A DNA stretch of 54,839 nt from Lentimicrobiaceae bacterium (GCA_017993235.1 JAGONC010000022.1:1-54839); one strand, 5' to 3'. Counted from the first letter of the stretch, positions 7,579-16,962 are shown. A program made the numbers and translations. Notes: generated by a model not told the origin, from the letters alone.

Positions 7579-8274
7579 ATGAAAAGATGGAAAACTAAAA
7601 GTGGTTATGAGATAATTCAGATATTATCCGGGAGAAGTAATGTTTTTTTGTTGACTAATGGAGAGAAAAATATTTTGATTGATACATCTGTTACTCGCTT
7701 GTGGAATAGATTGCAACGGACGCTTGACAAATTAGGCATAAATACAATTAATTATTTGATTTTAACACATGCTCACTTTGACCATGCTGCGAATGCGAAC
7801 AAAATCAGAAAAAAATACAATGCTTTAGTAATTATCCAAAAAGACGAAGCAATTCATTTATCGAATGGAGACAATATCTTGCCTAAGGGGACAACTATAT
7901 TTACCCGACCAATCGTGAATATTTTAGGTAAGAGATTAATTTCGATATTTAAATACGAGCCGTGTAAATATGATATATTAGTCGATTCCTGTTTCGACTT
8001 AGAGAACTTAGGATTTGTTGGATATCTGATTCGTACTCCAGGACATACAATTGGTTCTATGAGCCTAATTGTTGACAACGAAGTTGCAATCGTTGGAGAC
8101 AGTATGTTTGGAGTATTCAAATGGTCTGTATTTCCGCCATTTGCGGAGAATCCTGAACAAATGATTCAAAGCTGGGGAAAATTATTAGAGACAAATTGCT
8201 CAATATTCATTCCTTCTCATGGAACTGAAAACAGTAGATTATTAGTACAGAAAGATTACAATAAAAGAACATAA
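7579..8274 (+). CDS. Metallo-beta-lactamase-fold hydrolase
   Basis: A 231-residue cytoplasmic MBL-fold protein. Metal ligands are visible in order: THAHFDHAAN (HxHxDH, residues 64-69), GHTIGS (His155), VGDSMFG (Asp174) and PSHG (His214). The family hydrolyses thioesters, lactones or related substrates with a binuclear metal site; the substrate here is unknown. It lies 55 bp behind the GyrI-like gene and before attC-like site 5. A decayed relative with the middle deleted is at 22220-22447: its HKEEAG and QMIQRW segments align with QKDEAI and QMIQSW here. Confidence 0.85.
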   Translation: MKRWKTKSGYEIIQILSGRSNVFLLTNGEKNILIDTSVTRLWNRLQRTLDKLGINTINYLILTHAHFDHAANANKIRKKYNALVIIQKDEAIHLSNGDNILPKGTTIFTRPIVNILGKRLISIFKYEPCKYDILVDSCFDLENLGFVGYLIRTPGHTIGSMSLIVDNEVAIVGDSMFGVFKWSVFPPFAENPEQMIQSWGKLLETNCSIFIPSHGTENSRLLVQKDYNKRT

Positions 8275-8285
8275 ATAGTTACGGC

Positions 8286-8421
8286 GTGCAATAGCGCATA
8301 TAGCTTATGGAGGGGCTTTCCGAGGTTTTTCAAACTCAAATCTTTTAACTAACTTAGTGTTTATATAGAAAGAGACGTTTTATAACCCGCCACAAAGCCA
8401 TATGCGCGGATCGTTACCGCC
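8286..8421 (+). repeat. attC-like recombination site 5
   Basis: The left arm GTGCAAT, GCGCATAT, GCTTATGG pairs with the right arm CCACAAAGC, CATATGCGC and GTTACCGCC. The near-perfect 16-bp arms make this one of the best palindromes of the array. Length 136 bp, same orientation as sites 1-3, lying between the MBL-fold gene and the GNAT gene. The sequence of the arms differs from sites 1-3 although the architecture is the same, as in true cassette arrays. Confidence 0.6.
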
Positions 8422-8505
8422 AAGCGGACGACGACAAACCTGGACGATACAAGCAGTTTGCTCAAATGTTTTTTGAACGAGTATTAGTGAAAAAATAAGA
8501 TCGTA

Positions 8506-8949
8506 ATGAGAATAGAAGAAATTACCAATAACAAGAAGCAGTACCTTGATTTATTGCTATTGGCCGACGAGCAAGAGGATATGATCGACAGATATTTGGA
8601 AAATGGCGATATGTTTGCACTATACGATGATGACTTAAAGACTGTTTGTGTTATTGTAGCTATAGACAAAGAAACCTGTGAATTGAAGAACATAGCAACA
8701 TATAAGAAATATCAAGGTAAAGGATATGCTAAGGCTCTAATAAATTTTGTCTCAGATTATTACAAAAACAAGTATAAAACAATGCTTGTCGGAACAGGTG
8801 AAACTCCTACAATATTGTCATTTTATGAAAGTTGCGGATTTAAAAAATCTCATTTTATCAAGAATTTTTTTACCGACAATTATGACCGCCCAATGTTTGA
8901 AGACGGAATACAACTTATTGACATGGTTTATCTGAAGAAAAAATTATAA
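8506..8949 (+). CDS. GNAT-family N-acetyltransferase
   Basis: A 147-residue protein. The acetyl-CoA-binding motif A is visible as [14 protein letters not shown] (about residues 69-82; Q/RxxGxG/A), preceded by the [10 protein letters not shown] strand and followed by the [10 protein letters not shown] motif B segment near residue 105. GNAT enzymes transfer an acetyl group to amines of small molecules, peptides or antibiotics; the substrate is unknown. GNAT genes are among the most common integron cassette cargoes. It lies between attC-like sites 5 and 6. Confidence 0.85.
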   Translation: MRIEEITNNKKQYLDLLLLADEQEDMIDRYLENGDMFALYDDDLKTVCVIVAIDKETCELKNIATYKKYQGKGYAKALINFVSDYYKNKYKTMLVGTGETPTILSFYESCGFKKSHFIKNFFTDNYDRPMFEDGIQLIDMVYLKKKL

Positions 8950-8956
8950 TTGCCTG

Positions 8957-9090
8957 CTGTTAATAAATGATATAGTGCATGCAGGTTTCATAAGTTTTCG
9001 AGAGTTTGTGGTAAGTAAAAAATAATGGTATATCCGGATAAGAAATCGCTTCGCATTCCAGCTCGACACCATACCATAAACCGTTATGAG
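8957..9090 (+). repeat. attC-like recombination site 6
   Basis: CTGTTAAT, AAATGATATAGTG on the left pairs with CACCATACCATAAA and GTTATGAG on the right. Length 134 bp, same orientation as the others. It starts 8 bp after the GNAT stop and ends 35 bp before the YCII gene. It appears to be the last site of the array; nothing comparable follows the YCII gene. Confidence 0.55.
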
Positions 9091-9124
9091 ACATTTTATA
9101 AAGCAACCTCAAATAATTTAAGCT

Positions 9125-9583
9125 ATGAAATATAAACTGTTACTTTTATTATTGATCAGTGCCTGTTTATCAGCATTCTCTCAGACAGAAAATCCAAAAT
9201 ATGATAAGTTACTCGCAGATTCATTAGGTGGCGATGATTATGGAATGAAAACTTATATACTTGTAATCCTCAAAACAGGACCTAATAATATCGAAGACAA
9301 AGAAATACTGGACAGTTTATTCAAAGGTCATATGGAAAATATCGGCCGTTTGGTCGAGGACGATAAATTGATCGTAGCTGGACCTTTAGTAAAAAACGAT
9401 AAAACCTATCGTGGCATATTTATTTTAAACGTCAAATCATTTGAAGAAGCAAATGCCTTATTAGAAACCGATCCTACGATTAAAGAAAAAGTATTGGAAG
9501 CAGAATTATTTAAATGGTATGGCTCAGCGGCACTCCCGACATATTTGCCTTTTCATGAGAAAATCGAAAAGAAAAAAATGTAG
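9125..9583 (+). CDS. Secreted YCII-like domain protein
   Basis: A 152-residue protein with an N-terminal signal peptide (about residues 1-19, LLLLLLISACLSAFSQ). The mature part is a YCII-like dimeric alpha/beta-barrel domain: YILVILKTGP, the GHMENIGRLVEDDKLIVAGPL segment with the typical His, then FILNVKSFEEANALLETDP and a final AELFKWYGSAALP. YCII proteins are ferredoxin-like folds, some with dehydrochlorinase-like or unknown activity. It is the last gene of the cassette-like array. Confidence 0.8.
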   Translation: MKYKLLLLLLISACLSAFSQTENPKYDKLLADSLGGDDYGMKTYILVILKTGPNNIEDKEILDSLFKGHMENIGRLVEDDKLIVAGPLVKNDKTYRGIFILNVKSFEEANALLETDPTIKEKVLEAELFKWYGSAALPTYLPFHEKIEKKKM

Positions 9584-9693
9584 TCAAAACGCAGCATGAA
9601 TTATCATCCAGGATCAGTGAACAGAGGTTAGATGCTGCCATTGAAAAGCTATCCAAAGGCCAATCTTTCCAAAAAGATCTGATTGGGTCATGA
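9583..9693 (+). pseudogene. C-terminal gene remnant
   Basis: An open frame without a start, running out of the end of the YCII gene and reading HELSSRISEQRLDAAIEKL before a TGA at 9691-9693. It has the character of a coding C-terminus (helical, no internal stops) but no start. It probably marks the chromosomal gene that was cut at the right border of the cassette array. The family is unknown. Confidence 0.3.
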
Positions 9694-9737
9694 AATATAT
9701 CTTTAAAATAACAGGTAATATTGGGAAAGGAGATAGT

Positions 9738-10091
9738 ATGATAGCATATTGTGGCATTAATTGTAGTGAATGTCCTTCATATAAAGGTACAATAACAGGT
9801 GATGAAACATTGCTCATGAAAATGAATGAAGAATTTGGTACAGAAGAAACGGATTCAATTGATTTTGTTTGCCTTGGTTGCAAATACCGCGATATAAAGT
9901 TAATCGCTTCAGATTGTGCAAAGTGCTTGATCCGTTCGTGTGCGAAAACGAAAGATATTGATTTTTGCTCGACATGTGAAGAGTATATAACCTGCGAGTA
10001 TGTAAAACCTTACCGAGGCGATGGTACATCTCCACGAGATAAAATGAATGCATTTCTGCGTGCTAAAAATCTTCGTGCTACCGGGTATTAA
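9738..10091 (+). CDS. DUF3795 cysteine-rich protein
   Basis: A 117-residue protein. I choose the ATG at 9738 because it is preceded by AAAGGAG, one of the few clear Shine-Dalgarno sequences here, and because the DUF3795 family begins with MIAYCGINCSECPSY. Conserved cysteines follow: CLGCKYRD, DCAKCLIRSCAKTK, and DFCSTCEEYITCEY. The pattern suggests a metal-binding (zinc or iron-sulfur) protein; its function is unknown. The upstream open frame to 9690 would add 16 residues that do not belong to the family. Confidence 0.85.
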   Translation: MIAYCGINCSECPSYKGTITGDETLLMKMNEEFGTEETDSIDFVCLGCKYRDIKLIASDCAKCLIRSCAKTKDIDFCSTCEEYITCEYVKPYRGDGTSPRDKMNAFLRAKNLRATGY

Positions 10092-10244
10092 ATATCAGCA
10101 TTTTCAATTTTCAACAACTTTGACAATCAAGTATGCGTACTTGACAATTGACAATATTTAACCCGGCCCTGGGCGCTGCGCTATATTGATTTTTATACCC
10201 TTGAAATCACCAATGCAAAAATTAAAACCAATAATCTCAGACAC

Positions 10245-11105
10245 ATGAAAAATTCCTGCACTGCTATATTCATAATTGCTTCCCTTTTGCTATTCACAAC
10301 CTGTAGTGAGTACGACTATTTTGCACCTATGGAAAGCCTGACTGGTAATGTAAAGTATGATACCAGTGGTTCGTCAATAAGATTAAATGTAGCCAGTGTA
10401 TCCATGCAATGCGATAAGATTAAGGAGAATAATATCCTGAAAATGGAAAATTTCATAGAACAAATCGTCACCGAGCATTCTGACGTAGAATTAATTGTAT
10501 TTGGGGAGATGATTCTTGGCTGGTATGAGGATCCGGTTGAACAGAGATCGTACCAGATGGAGCTAGCAGAGACCATACCAGGCGCCACAACAAACCGCAT
10601 CGCTGAAATAGCAACAATGTATAACGTTTATATAACTTTTGGGATGAATCAGTTACTGGATGGAAAACTGTACAATGCACAACCCATAATTGGACCTGAT
10701 GGAACAATCCTGGCAATTCACCATAAAACGTATTTAACACCATCTGACCGTGACGCAGGTTTCGAACCAGGAAATGAGCTTACAGTAGTGGATATTCACG
10801 GTGTTAATACCGGGATTGTAATCTGTAAAGATCAGGAAAATAGTAAACTAACAAAAGAAATTGTTCAGAACAAATGCAAACTCGTTATAACCAGCTATGC
10901 TGATGATATCGTCGAGGATTTTTTCACCTATGCAAGCGATTTATCGCGTAAATACAATGCCTGGGTTGTTACCTCTAACCGGTTTGGTGAGGAAGGGGAG
11001 TATTTCTATAAGGGAGAGATACGTGTTTCAGATCCTGGAGGGAATCACCATATCCGCAAGGAAAATGGTGAACAATATTTGTTTTACAGTATTCCGATTC
11101 ATTAA
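10245..11105 (+). CDS. Nitrilase-superfamily (carbon-nitrogen hydrolase) lipoprotein
   Basis: A 286-residue protein with a lipoprotein signal peptide (lipobox LLFTTC, Cys about residue 21). The C-N hydrolase fold has the catalytic Glu in LIVFGEMILGWYE (about residue 87), the Lys in HHKTYLTPSDR (about 161) and the Cys in IVICKDQENSK (about 194), so the Glu-Lys-Cys triad is present. Members hydrolyse nitriles or amides. An envelope-anchored version is unusual but occurs in Bacteroidota. Followed after 34 bp by an outer-membrane-type protein. Confidence 0.8.
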   Translation: MKNSCTAIFIIASLLLFTTCSEYDYFAPMESLTGNVKYDTSGSSIRLNVASVSMQCDKIKENNILKMENFIEQIVTEHSDVELIVFGEMILGWYEDPVEQRSYQMELAETIPGATTNRIAEIATMYNVYITFGMNQLLDGKLYNAQPIIGPDGTILAIHHKTYLTPSDRDAGFEPGNELTVVDIHGVNTGIVICKDQENSKLTKEIVQNKCKLVITSYADDIVEDFFTYASDLSRKYNAWVVTSNRFGEEGEYFYKGEIRVSDPGGNHHIRKENGEQYLFYSIPIH

Positions 11106-11139
11106 TGATTTATTTGTGTCGATGGATTTAATATTCTAA

Positions 11140-11775
11140 ATGTTTAAAAATCAATCAAATAAAATGAAACAAATGAGAATCCGGAAATATTACACTACAC
11201 TATCATTTATTCTTTTCTTTCCGAATATTTTGTTCAGCCAGGCACTGAGTGAACCTGAAAAGTATTCTAAACTACCACAGGGGACTTACATTAGTATTAA
11301 TCCATTATCTCTTACTGCCTTTATTCCTTCTGTTCCGACAAAAGAAATACTGCCATATGTATATAATCTGGAGTCTGGTTTATCAGTGGCCAGTGGTTAT
11401 TATTTCAAACAACTTCACCTTGAAGGGAGGTTAGTTTTAGGAAGTCCTTCTGCACTGATTTTTTGTCCTCAATTGCTAGCCGGGATTCGTTATTTTCCTT
11501 TTAAAAACAAGGATAAGGATGTAATTCCGTTTGGTTTTGGATTTTTTATCCGATCATGGGATACCTATTATACACATTCACATCTGCATTATTTTAACCT
11601 TGCGCCACATCCAACTATAAATTACCTGCTTAAGTTTAATAAACTCTTTCTTGATTTCAGTGTTGGTTGGGATTTTATGGTTGTTACATGGTCTAATCTG
11701 AATTACTCATCTGTCAAAACCGATATGACTGGATTTCCACCAACAGGGAGTATTAATATTGGTTATAATTTTTAA
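11140..11775 (+). CDS. Putative outer-membrane beta-barrel protein
   Basis: A protein of up to 211 residues. The start may be here or at the in-frame ATGs 24 or 33 bases later, which sit closer to the signal peptide (YYTTLSFILFFPNILFSQ). The mature part alternates aromatic and hydrophobic residues in short strands and ends with aromatic INIGYNF, with a terminal Phe typical of outer-membrane beta-barrels. No specific family is recognised. It follows the nitrilase-like lipoprotein closely and may be co-transcribed with it. Confidence 0.6.
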   Translation: MFKNQSNKMKQMRIRKYYTTLSFILFFPNILFSQALSEPEKYSKLPQGTYISINPLSLTAFIPSVPTKEILPYVYNLESGLSVASGYYFKQLHLEGRLVLGSPSALIFCPQLLAGIRYFPFKNKDKDVIPFGFGFFIRSWDTYYTHSHLHYFNLAPHPTINYLLKFNKLFLDFSVGWDFMVVTWSNLNYSSVKTDMTGFPPTGSINIGYNF

Positions 11776-11888
11776 GTTATTTTTGAACGGTAAGGTATGA
11801 CCTTAAAAACCTGGCCTACCGCAACTGACCATAAAAAATAACTACGCATAACACGGACGGTAGTGTTAATAAACTTGTCACGGCCTGC

Positions 11889-11909
11889 CCCGACATTGTC
11901 GGGAGTTTT
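11889..11909 (+). terminator. Hairpin with T-run, terminator-like
   Basis: CCCGACA-T-TGTCGGG followed by AGTTTTT. The 7-bp arms and the T-run fit an intrinsic terminator for the genes ending at 11775, although it lies 114 bp downstream and could equally be one of the dispersed GC palindromes. Confidence 0.35.
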
Positions 11910-11951
11910 TGCGGGTGATCCTGCTTCCAGAGAGTTCCAGCTGCAAGTTGT

Positions 11952-11983
11952 ACCCCGGCCCCGTTCCCTTCCCGGGTCGGGAT
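11952..11983. repeat. Decayed CCCGGG-type palindrome
   Basis: Shares the right arm CCCGGGTCGGGATTT with the palindrome at 2307-2338, while the left arm has drifted. It sits immediately upstream of the first mazF remnant. Confidence 0.45.
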
Positions 11984-11988
11984 TTGGT

Positions 11989-12096
11989 GAAATAACCACC
12001 AATATCCGTGACGAAAGTGAAATCTTGAGAATTCACTTACAAAAGGGATGCTGTGGCCTCGAGATGGCCTGTGATATAATGATTGATCTTGAATGA
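11989..12096 (+). pseudogene. mazF/pemK toxin remnant, copy 1
   Basis: The frame reads ITTNI, SEILRIHLQKGCCG and ACDIMID, the central part of MazF-type mRNA interferases, then stops at once. The N-terminal half and the C-terminal helix are missing. About 99 bases are roughly 88 percent identical to 16796-16894 downstream, and both share the odd GCCG insert before the ACDIMID strand, so they are copies of one ancestor. Too short to be a functional toxin. Confidence 0.7.
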
Positions 12097-12192
12097 ACCG
12101 CGCAACATGACATGCCGCAATGGTTAAATTACCACCAGAAAATTGACGGGTATACAGATTTAATTCGTAACATTGCTCCTATAGCCGATGAA

Positions 12193-13101
12193 ATGTCACA
12201 TCAAAGTGAATCCATAAAATCCATCCTGTTTGCCCTGCTAGCAAACCTGGGAATTGCCATTACCAAAACCGTGGCCGCAGTCATGACCGGTTCCGGCGCC
12301 CTGCTGGCTGAATCCATCCACTCGTATGCCGATTGCGGGAACCAGGGACTTTTATTCTGGGGACTGAGAGCATCCCGGAAAAGACCCGACCAGGAACATC
12401 CGCTGGGATATGGGAAAGAGATCTACTTCTGGTCGTTCGTTGTCGCCCTGATCCTTTTCAGCATGGGCGGACTGTTTTCCATTTACGAAGGGATCCATAA
12501 GCTACAGGCACATGAGGGCTTGAAAAATCCCATCATCGCAATCGTCGTTCTGGCTGTCAGTATGGTCTTCGAAGCCGCTTCGCTTTATGGCTGTATCCTT
12601 CAGATCAATAAGCTGAGACGGAAGGTTCCGCTATGGAAATGGATCAAAACGAGCCGCCAGAGTGAGCTGGTCGTCGTGTTTGGTGAGGACAACGCCGCGT
12701 TGATGGGCCTGTCGTTTGCCCTGGTTGCGGTTGTGCTGGCCATGATCACGGGTAACCCTGTCTTTGACGCCATCGGCAGCATCGGCATTGGCGTGTTGCT
12801 GATCATCATTTCCTTTTTCCTTGCCGTAAAAGTCAAAAGCCTGTTGATCGGGCAAAGTACGGATGATGAAACCCGCCTGCAAATCGAAAAATTTCTTAAG
12901 GGCCGGCCGGAAATCGATGAAATTCTGAACGTGATCACCATTCAGCTGGGCCCTCAGATCATGGTGGCCGTCAAAGCAAAAATGAAGGGAGTCAACTCCG
13001 TGGAAGAGTTAATTCGCAACATAAACAACTGTGAATCAGCGTTAAAAAAAGAAAACGCCACGATCAGCTGGGTCTTTTTCGAACCTGATACTGAAGAGTA
13101 A
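12193..13101 (+). CDS. Cation diffusion facilitator family transporter
   Basis: About 302 residues from the ATG at 12193 (MSHQSESIKSI), which I prefer because CDF proteins begin with this short segment before transmembrane helix 1; the open frame extends 27 residues further up without similarity. Six hydrophobic segments are present, with the metal-site motif ESIHSYADCGNQ (HxxxD) in helix 2 and HPLGYGKEIYFWS after helix 2, both diagnostic. The second metal pair in helix 5 is in FGEDNAALMG. The C-terminal domain is a short ferredoxin-like cytoplasmic domain. The family exports Zn, Fe, Mn or similar divalent cations in exchange for protons. Confidence 0.9.
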   Translation: MSHQSESIKSILFALLANLGIAITKTVAAVMTGSGALLAESIHSYADCGNQGLLFWGLRASRKRPDQEHPLGYGKEIYFWSFVVALILFSMGGLFSIYEGIHKLQAHEGLKNPIIAIVVLAVSMVFEAASLYGCILQINKLRRKVPLWKWIKTSRQSELVVVFGEDNAALMGLSFALVAVVLAMITGNPVFDAIGSIGIGVLLIIISFFLAVKVKSLLIGQSTDDETRLQIEKFLKGRPEIDEILNVITIQLGPQIMVAVKAKMKGVNSVEELIRNINNCESALKKENATISWVFFEPDTEE

Positions 13102-13169
13102 TGCCATAAACCAATATGATGACAAGATAATGCAACTTACTATAAGCCAGTAAAAAATAACAAAACCGT

Positions 13170-14807
13170 ATGAACATGTTTTGTAATCAATGTCAGGAAA
13201 CAGCCCATAACACAGGCTGTACCATTAACGGAGTGTGCGGTAAAAAAGCTGATACCGCTAATTTGCAGGATTTGCTGGTGTATGCATGCCAGGGACTTGC
13301 TATCGCAACGATCGAAGCCCGGAAAAAAGGGATCTCTACCCATGCGGAGAGCAAGCACATCACCAATTGTCTTTTCATGACCATTACCAATGCCAATTTC
13401 GATGACAGGGCGATCCTGCAGGCCATAAGGGATTGTATTGATTTTCGAGATCAGCTAAAGAAAAAGGTGGCCATTCCTGAAAAGCATGATGCCATCAGCT
13501 GGACAGCTGTCACAGAAGAGGAATTCAGGGAGAAAGCCGGAATGGTTGGTACGCTGACCTATGATGTGGATGAAGATGTGCGTGCCCTGAAACAATATGC
13601 CCTGTTCGGGATCAAAGGGATGGCTGCCTATACGGAGCACGCCTTCAATCTCGGTTTTGAACAGGATGACCTCTTTGATTTCATGGAGCAAACCCTGGTG
13701 ATGATCACAAGGTCCATGGATAGGGACGGTATGCTGGAATGGTTGATGCGCACGGGTGAGCATGGGGTGAAAGCCATGGCCCTGCTGGATAAGGCCAATA
13801 CATCAACCTATGGGAATCCCGGGATGACGAAGGTCAGGATCAGCGTGGGAAAAAATCCGGGGATCCTTATCAGCGGACATGACCTCAAAGACCTGGAGCA
13901 GTTGCTGATCCAGTCGGAAGGCAAAGGGATTGACATCTACACCCATTCAGAGATGCTGCCGGCGCATGCCTACCCCTCCCTGAAAAAATACAGACACCTG
14001 GCGGGGAATTACGGAAACGCATGGCACCGTCAGCTCGACGAATTTGAAACCTTCAACGGCCCCATTCTATTTACCACAAACTGCCTGGTTCCACCCCGGA
14101 AAGCTACCACCTACAACGGCCGGGTATTCACGACCGGGGCTACAGGCATGCCGGAATGGAAACGTGTTGACAAAAGGCTTCCCAGCGGCCAGAAAGACTT
14201 CTCGGAAATTATTGAAATGGCAAAAAAATGCCCCCCTCCCACCGGGATCGAAACAGGAGAAATAACCATTGGTTTCGCCCACGAGCAGGTATTGTCACTG
14301 GCCGGCAGGATCCTCGGAGCGGTCAATTCAGGAGCCATCAAAAGACTGGTTGTCATGTCAGGTTGCGATGCACGTCAGAAAACACGCGAATACTATTCCG
14401 AATTTGCAGGACAACTTCCCGCTGATACGGTCATCCTGACCTCCGGTTGCGCAAAATACCGTTACAACAAACTGAACCTTGGCCATATCAATGGAATTCC
14501 GCGGGTTCTGGACGCAGGGCAATGCAACGATTCCTATTCATGGGCCCTTGTGGCTCTCAAATTGAAGGAAGTCCTGAACCTGGATGACATCAACAAGCTT
14601 CCCATCGTTTTCAATATCGCCTGGTACGAGCAGAAAGCCATCATCGTGCATCTTTCCCTGCTTTACCTGGGAATAAAAAATACGCATATCGGGCCCACCC
14701 TGCCAGGCTTCCTGACACCCAACCTGCTCAGGATCATACAGGAGAAGTTTGGGGTACAAACGATTACAACGGTTGAGGAGGACATGAAGATTTTCGGTCT
14801 GAATTGA
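13170..14807 (+). CDS. hcp: Hybrid cluster protein / hydroxylamine reductase
   Basis: 545 residues. The N-terminal iron-sulfur motif is [14 protein letters not shown]5-C (Cys 5, 8, 17, 23; CX2CX8CX5C, the class found in anaerobes). The hybrid [4Fe-2S-2O] cluster ligands appear in order: GHDL His, [11 protein letters not shown]lu, FTTNCLVPP Cys, MSGCDARQ Cys, [11 protein letters not shown]ys, [11 protein letters not shown]ys and WYEQKAI Glu/Lys. Hcp reduces NO or hydroxylamine and takes part in nitrosative-stress defence and protein S-nitrosylation. No Hcr reductase gene is adjacent. Transcribed in line with the CDF transporter (68 bp gap) and the ABC exporter (108 bp gap). Confidence 0.95.
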   Translation: MNMFCNQCQETAHNTGCTINGVCGKKADTANLQDLLVYACQGLAIATIEARKKGISTHAESKHITNCLFMTITNANFDDRAILQAIRDCIDFRDQLKKKVAIPEKHDAISWTAVTEEEFREKAGMVGTLTYDVDEDVRALKQYALFGIKGMAAYTEHAFNLGFEQDDLFDFMEQTLVMITRSMDRDGMLEWLMRTGEHGVKAMALLDKANTSTYGNPGMTKVRISVGKNPGILISGHDLKDLEQLLIQSEGKGIDIYTHSEMLPAHAYPSLKKYRHLAGNYGNAWHRQLDEFETFNGPILFTTNCLVPPRKATTYNGRVFTTGATGMPEWKRVDKRLPSGQKDFSEIIEMAKKCPPPTGIETGEITIGFAHEQVLSLAGRILGAVNSGAIKRLVVMSGCDARQKTREYYSEFAGQLPADTVILTSGCAKYRYNKLNLGHINGIPRVLDAGQCNDSYSWALVALKLKEVLNLDDINKLPIVFNIAWYEQKAIIVHLSLLYLGIKNTHIGPTLPGFLTPNLLRIIQEKFGVQTITTVEEDMKIFGLN

Positions 14808-14915
14808 AAGAAGAACGTGAAAACAGCAAAAGCGACGGACCAGCACACTGCCCGGACAATGAAAACGAAGCTTTCAGGGCGGAGCTTTCCAGAACATTGA
14901 AATGATTGAATCAGC

Positions 14916-16697
14916 ATGACTTTTCTTCAGCTCATCAAAAAGCTATTCCCATTCACACGACCGTATACGAATATCATTGTATATACGCTGTTATTGACTT
15001 TCGTCGGTTCTTTTGCCGCCCAGGTCAATGCCTTTATTTTAAAATACACGGTGGATTCCATCAGTGATCTGATGGTGGCAAAGCAGCCTCTACAGGAAGG
15101 ATTTTATCTGTTGACCATCATCAGCATCATCTTACTGGGAAAGGAAGTTATTTACTCTGGGGTACAGTTTGGGCAGAAGTTCTTTGGTGAAAAGCTCCGG
15201 ATCCTCATTTCCAGGGACTTGTCGCAAACTATCGTTGAAAAGATCCTTACCTACCGAATGGCTTTTTACACTTCACCTCCCAATGAGAGCGGGAAGCTTC
15301 AGACCCGGATCGACCTGGGTGTCACAAGCCTGACACGGCTGGTACAGAACTTTTTCATTGACATTCTGCCCCTGTTCACCACGGCCATCGTTGCTCTTGT
15401 AGTGATGTTCAGCGCCAATTTCTATGTGGGACTTGTAGGACTGCTAATGATACCTATCTACTTCTATGTCAGCCAGTTACAGGCAAAAAAACTGAGCGGT
15501 TTCCGCAGAAGGATGCGTACATTCCGGGAGACAAGGAGCAATCAGATCATCAACCTGATCGAATCGATCAATGTGATCAAATCTTTTGTCAGGGAGCCCA
15601 TCGAGGCTGAAAGGAACCGGAAGATCCAGTACGACATGACCGAGAACCAGATGGCCACCCGTAAAACCGGATTCCTGTTCGACAGCATTAAAAGCCTGCT
15701 GGAGCAGATCGGGGTAGTGGCCGTCATCATCCTGACCGCCTATTTTGTATTGAACAGCCAGATGACGATCGGTGCCATCATGTTCCACATCCTGCTTTTC
15801 AACAACGTTTCAGCGCCCATAAGGCAGCTGCACCGGATCTACGATGAGGTGAGCGATGCGATGATCTACTCGGAAGGCTTTTTCGACATCCTGGAATCAG
15901 ACCACGAGATCGAACAAACGGGAACCCATAAGCCATTGGATATCAAAGGATTGATTGAAGTTAAACGGGTTAGTTTTGCGTATCCCAACGGCACCAAAGC
16001 GTTGCACGATATCAGTTTCACCATCATGCCCAACCAGATCTCGGCCCTTGTAGGACTCAGTGGTGCTGGTAAAAGCACTGTGATCAACCTGCTGGACAAG
16101 TTCTATGAACCGTCTGAAGGCCGGATTTTACTGGATGGCGTTGACCTTCAGGAGTACGACACGGAGTTCCTGAGAAACCATATCGGGCTTGTTCTTCAAA
16201 AAAATCATATTTTCAAAGGGACGATCACCGAAAACATCATGTATGGCAATCCGGGAGCCAGCACTGCACAGGTGATGGAGGCAGCCAGAAAGGCATCCAT
16301 CCACGAGCAGATCATGGAACTGCCGAAAGGGTATGCTTCAGAGGCACACCTGCTTTCAGGCGGGCAACAGCAACGCATTGCCATTGCCCGGTTGTTTCTC
16401 AAGGATCCGCCCATCATCTTCCTGGATGAGCCCACGGCTAACCTGGATGCGATTGCAGCCGAACAGATCAAAAACAGCCTGGATGCCATCAAAAAGGACC
16501 GGACCGTCATCATCATCTCTCACAGCCTTCCCCAGATCATTGATGCTACCCATATTGTGGTCCTGGATAAAGGAAAAGTGGTGGAAGAAGGCGACCATGA
16601 TCGCCTGTATGATCTGAAGGGTACCTATTTCTCCATTTTCAATGCGATGGCAAACAGCATGAATTTCAGAAAAATTAAAGAATCGCTGGATGAATAA
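14916..16697 (+). CDS. ABC exporter, fused permease and ATPase
   Basis: 593 residues. A type IV ABC exporter half-transporter: six transmembrane helices in residues 1-320, then a nucleotide-binding domain with Walker A GLSGAGKST (about 379), Q-loop VLQKNHIF, signature LSGGQQQR (about 484), Walker B IIFLDEPTANLD (about 505) and H-loop ISHSL (about 534). Works as a homodimer or heterodimer, exporting lipids, peptides or drugs; the substrate is not evident. The segment CDF-hcp-ABC is bounded on both sides by mazF remnants. The stop of this gene overlaps the frame of the second remnant. Confidence 0.9.
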   Translation: MTFLQLIKKLFPFTRPYTNIIVYTLLLTFVGSFAAQVNAFILKYTVDSISDLMVAKQPLQEGFYLLTIISIILLGKEVIYSGVQFGQKFFGEKLRILISRDLSQTIVEKILTYRMAFYTSPPNESGKLQTRIDLGVTSLTRLVQNFFIDILPLFTTAIVALVVMFSANFYVGLVGLLMIPIYFYVSQLQAKKLSGFRRRMRTFRETRSNQIINLIESINVIKSFVREPIEAERNRKIQYDMTENQMATRKTGFLFDSIKSLLEQIGVVAVIILTAYFVLNSQMTIGAIMFHILLFNNVSAPIRQLHRIYDEVSDAMIYSEGFFDILESDHEIEQTGTHKPLDIKGLIEVKRVSFAYPNGTKALHDISFTIMPNQISALVGLSGAGKSTVINLLDKFYEPSEGRILLDGVDLQEYDTEFLRNHIGLVLQKNHIFKGTITENIMYGNPGASTAQVMEAARKASIHEQIMELPKGYASEAHLLSGGQQQRIAIARLFLKDPPIIFLDEPTANLDAIAAEQIKNSLDAIKKDRTVIIISHSLPQIIDATHIVVLDKGKVVEEGDHDRLYDLKGTYFSIFNAMANSMNFRKIKESLDE

Positions 16698-16962
16698 TAT
16701 ACCCGTACTTACCGGTTGGAACCTATCGGTAGGTCCGGTGATCTTCATTCAAACCGACCTGCTGAACAAACATCATTCATCATCAATTGTTTGCCCAATA
16801 ACCACTAATATCCCTGAGGGAAGTGAAATCTTAAGAATTCATTTACAAAAGGGATGTTGTGGCCACGAAGTGGCTTGTGATATAATGATTGATCAGGTTC
16901 GAGCGATTGATAACAAACGATTGATCAAAAAAATCGGAAAACTTAAAACATTCAAGCCATGA
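16690..16962 (+). pseudogene. mazF/pemK toxin remnant, copy 2
   Basis: The frame contains the middle and most of the end of a MazF toxin: VIFIQTDLLNKHHSSSIVCP, ITTNIPEGSEILRIHL, ACDIMIDQVRAIDNKRL and IKKIGKL. The first roughly 30 residues, including the conserved start strand and the loop before RPVVI, are replaced by unrelated sequence directly after the ABC gene, and the C-terminal helix is shortened. No antitoxin gene is adjacent. It keeps more of the gene than copy 1 at 11989-12096. The TGA overlaps the ATG of the next gene. Confidence 0.7.
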
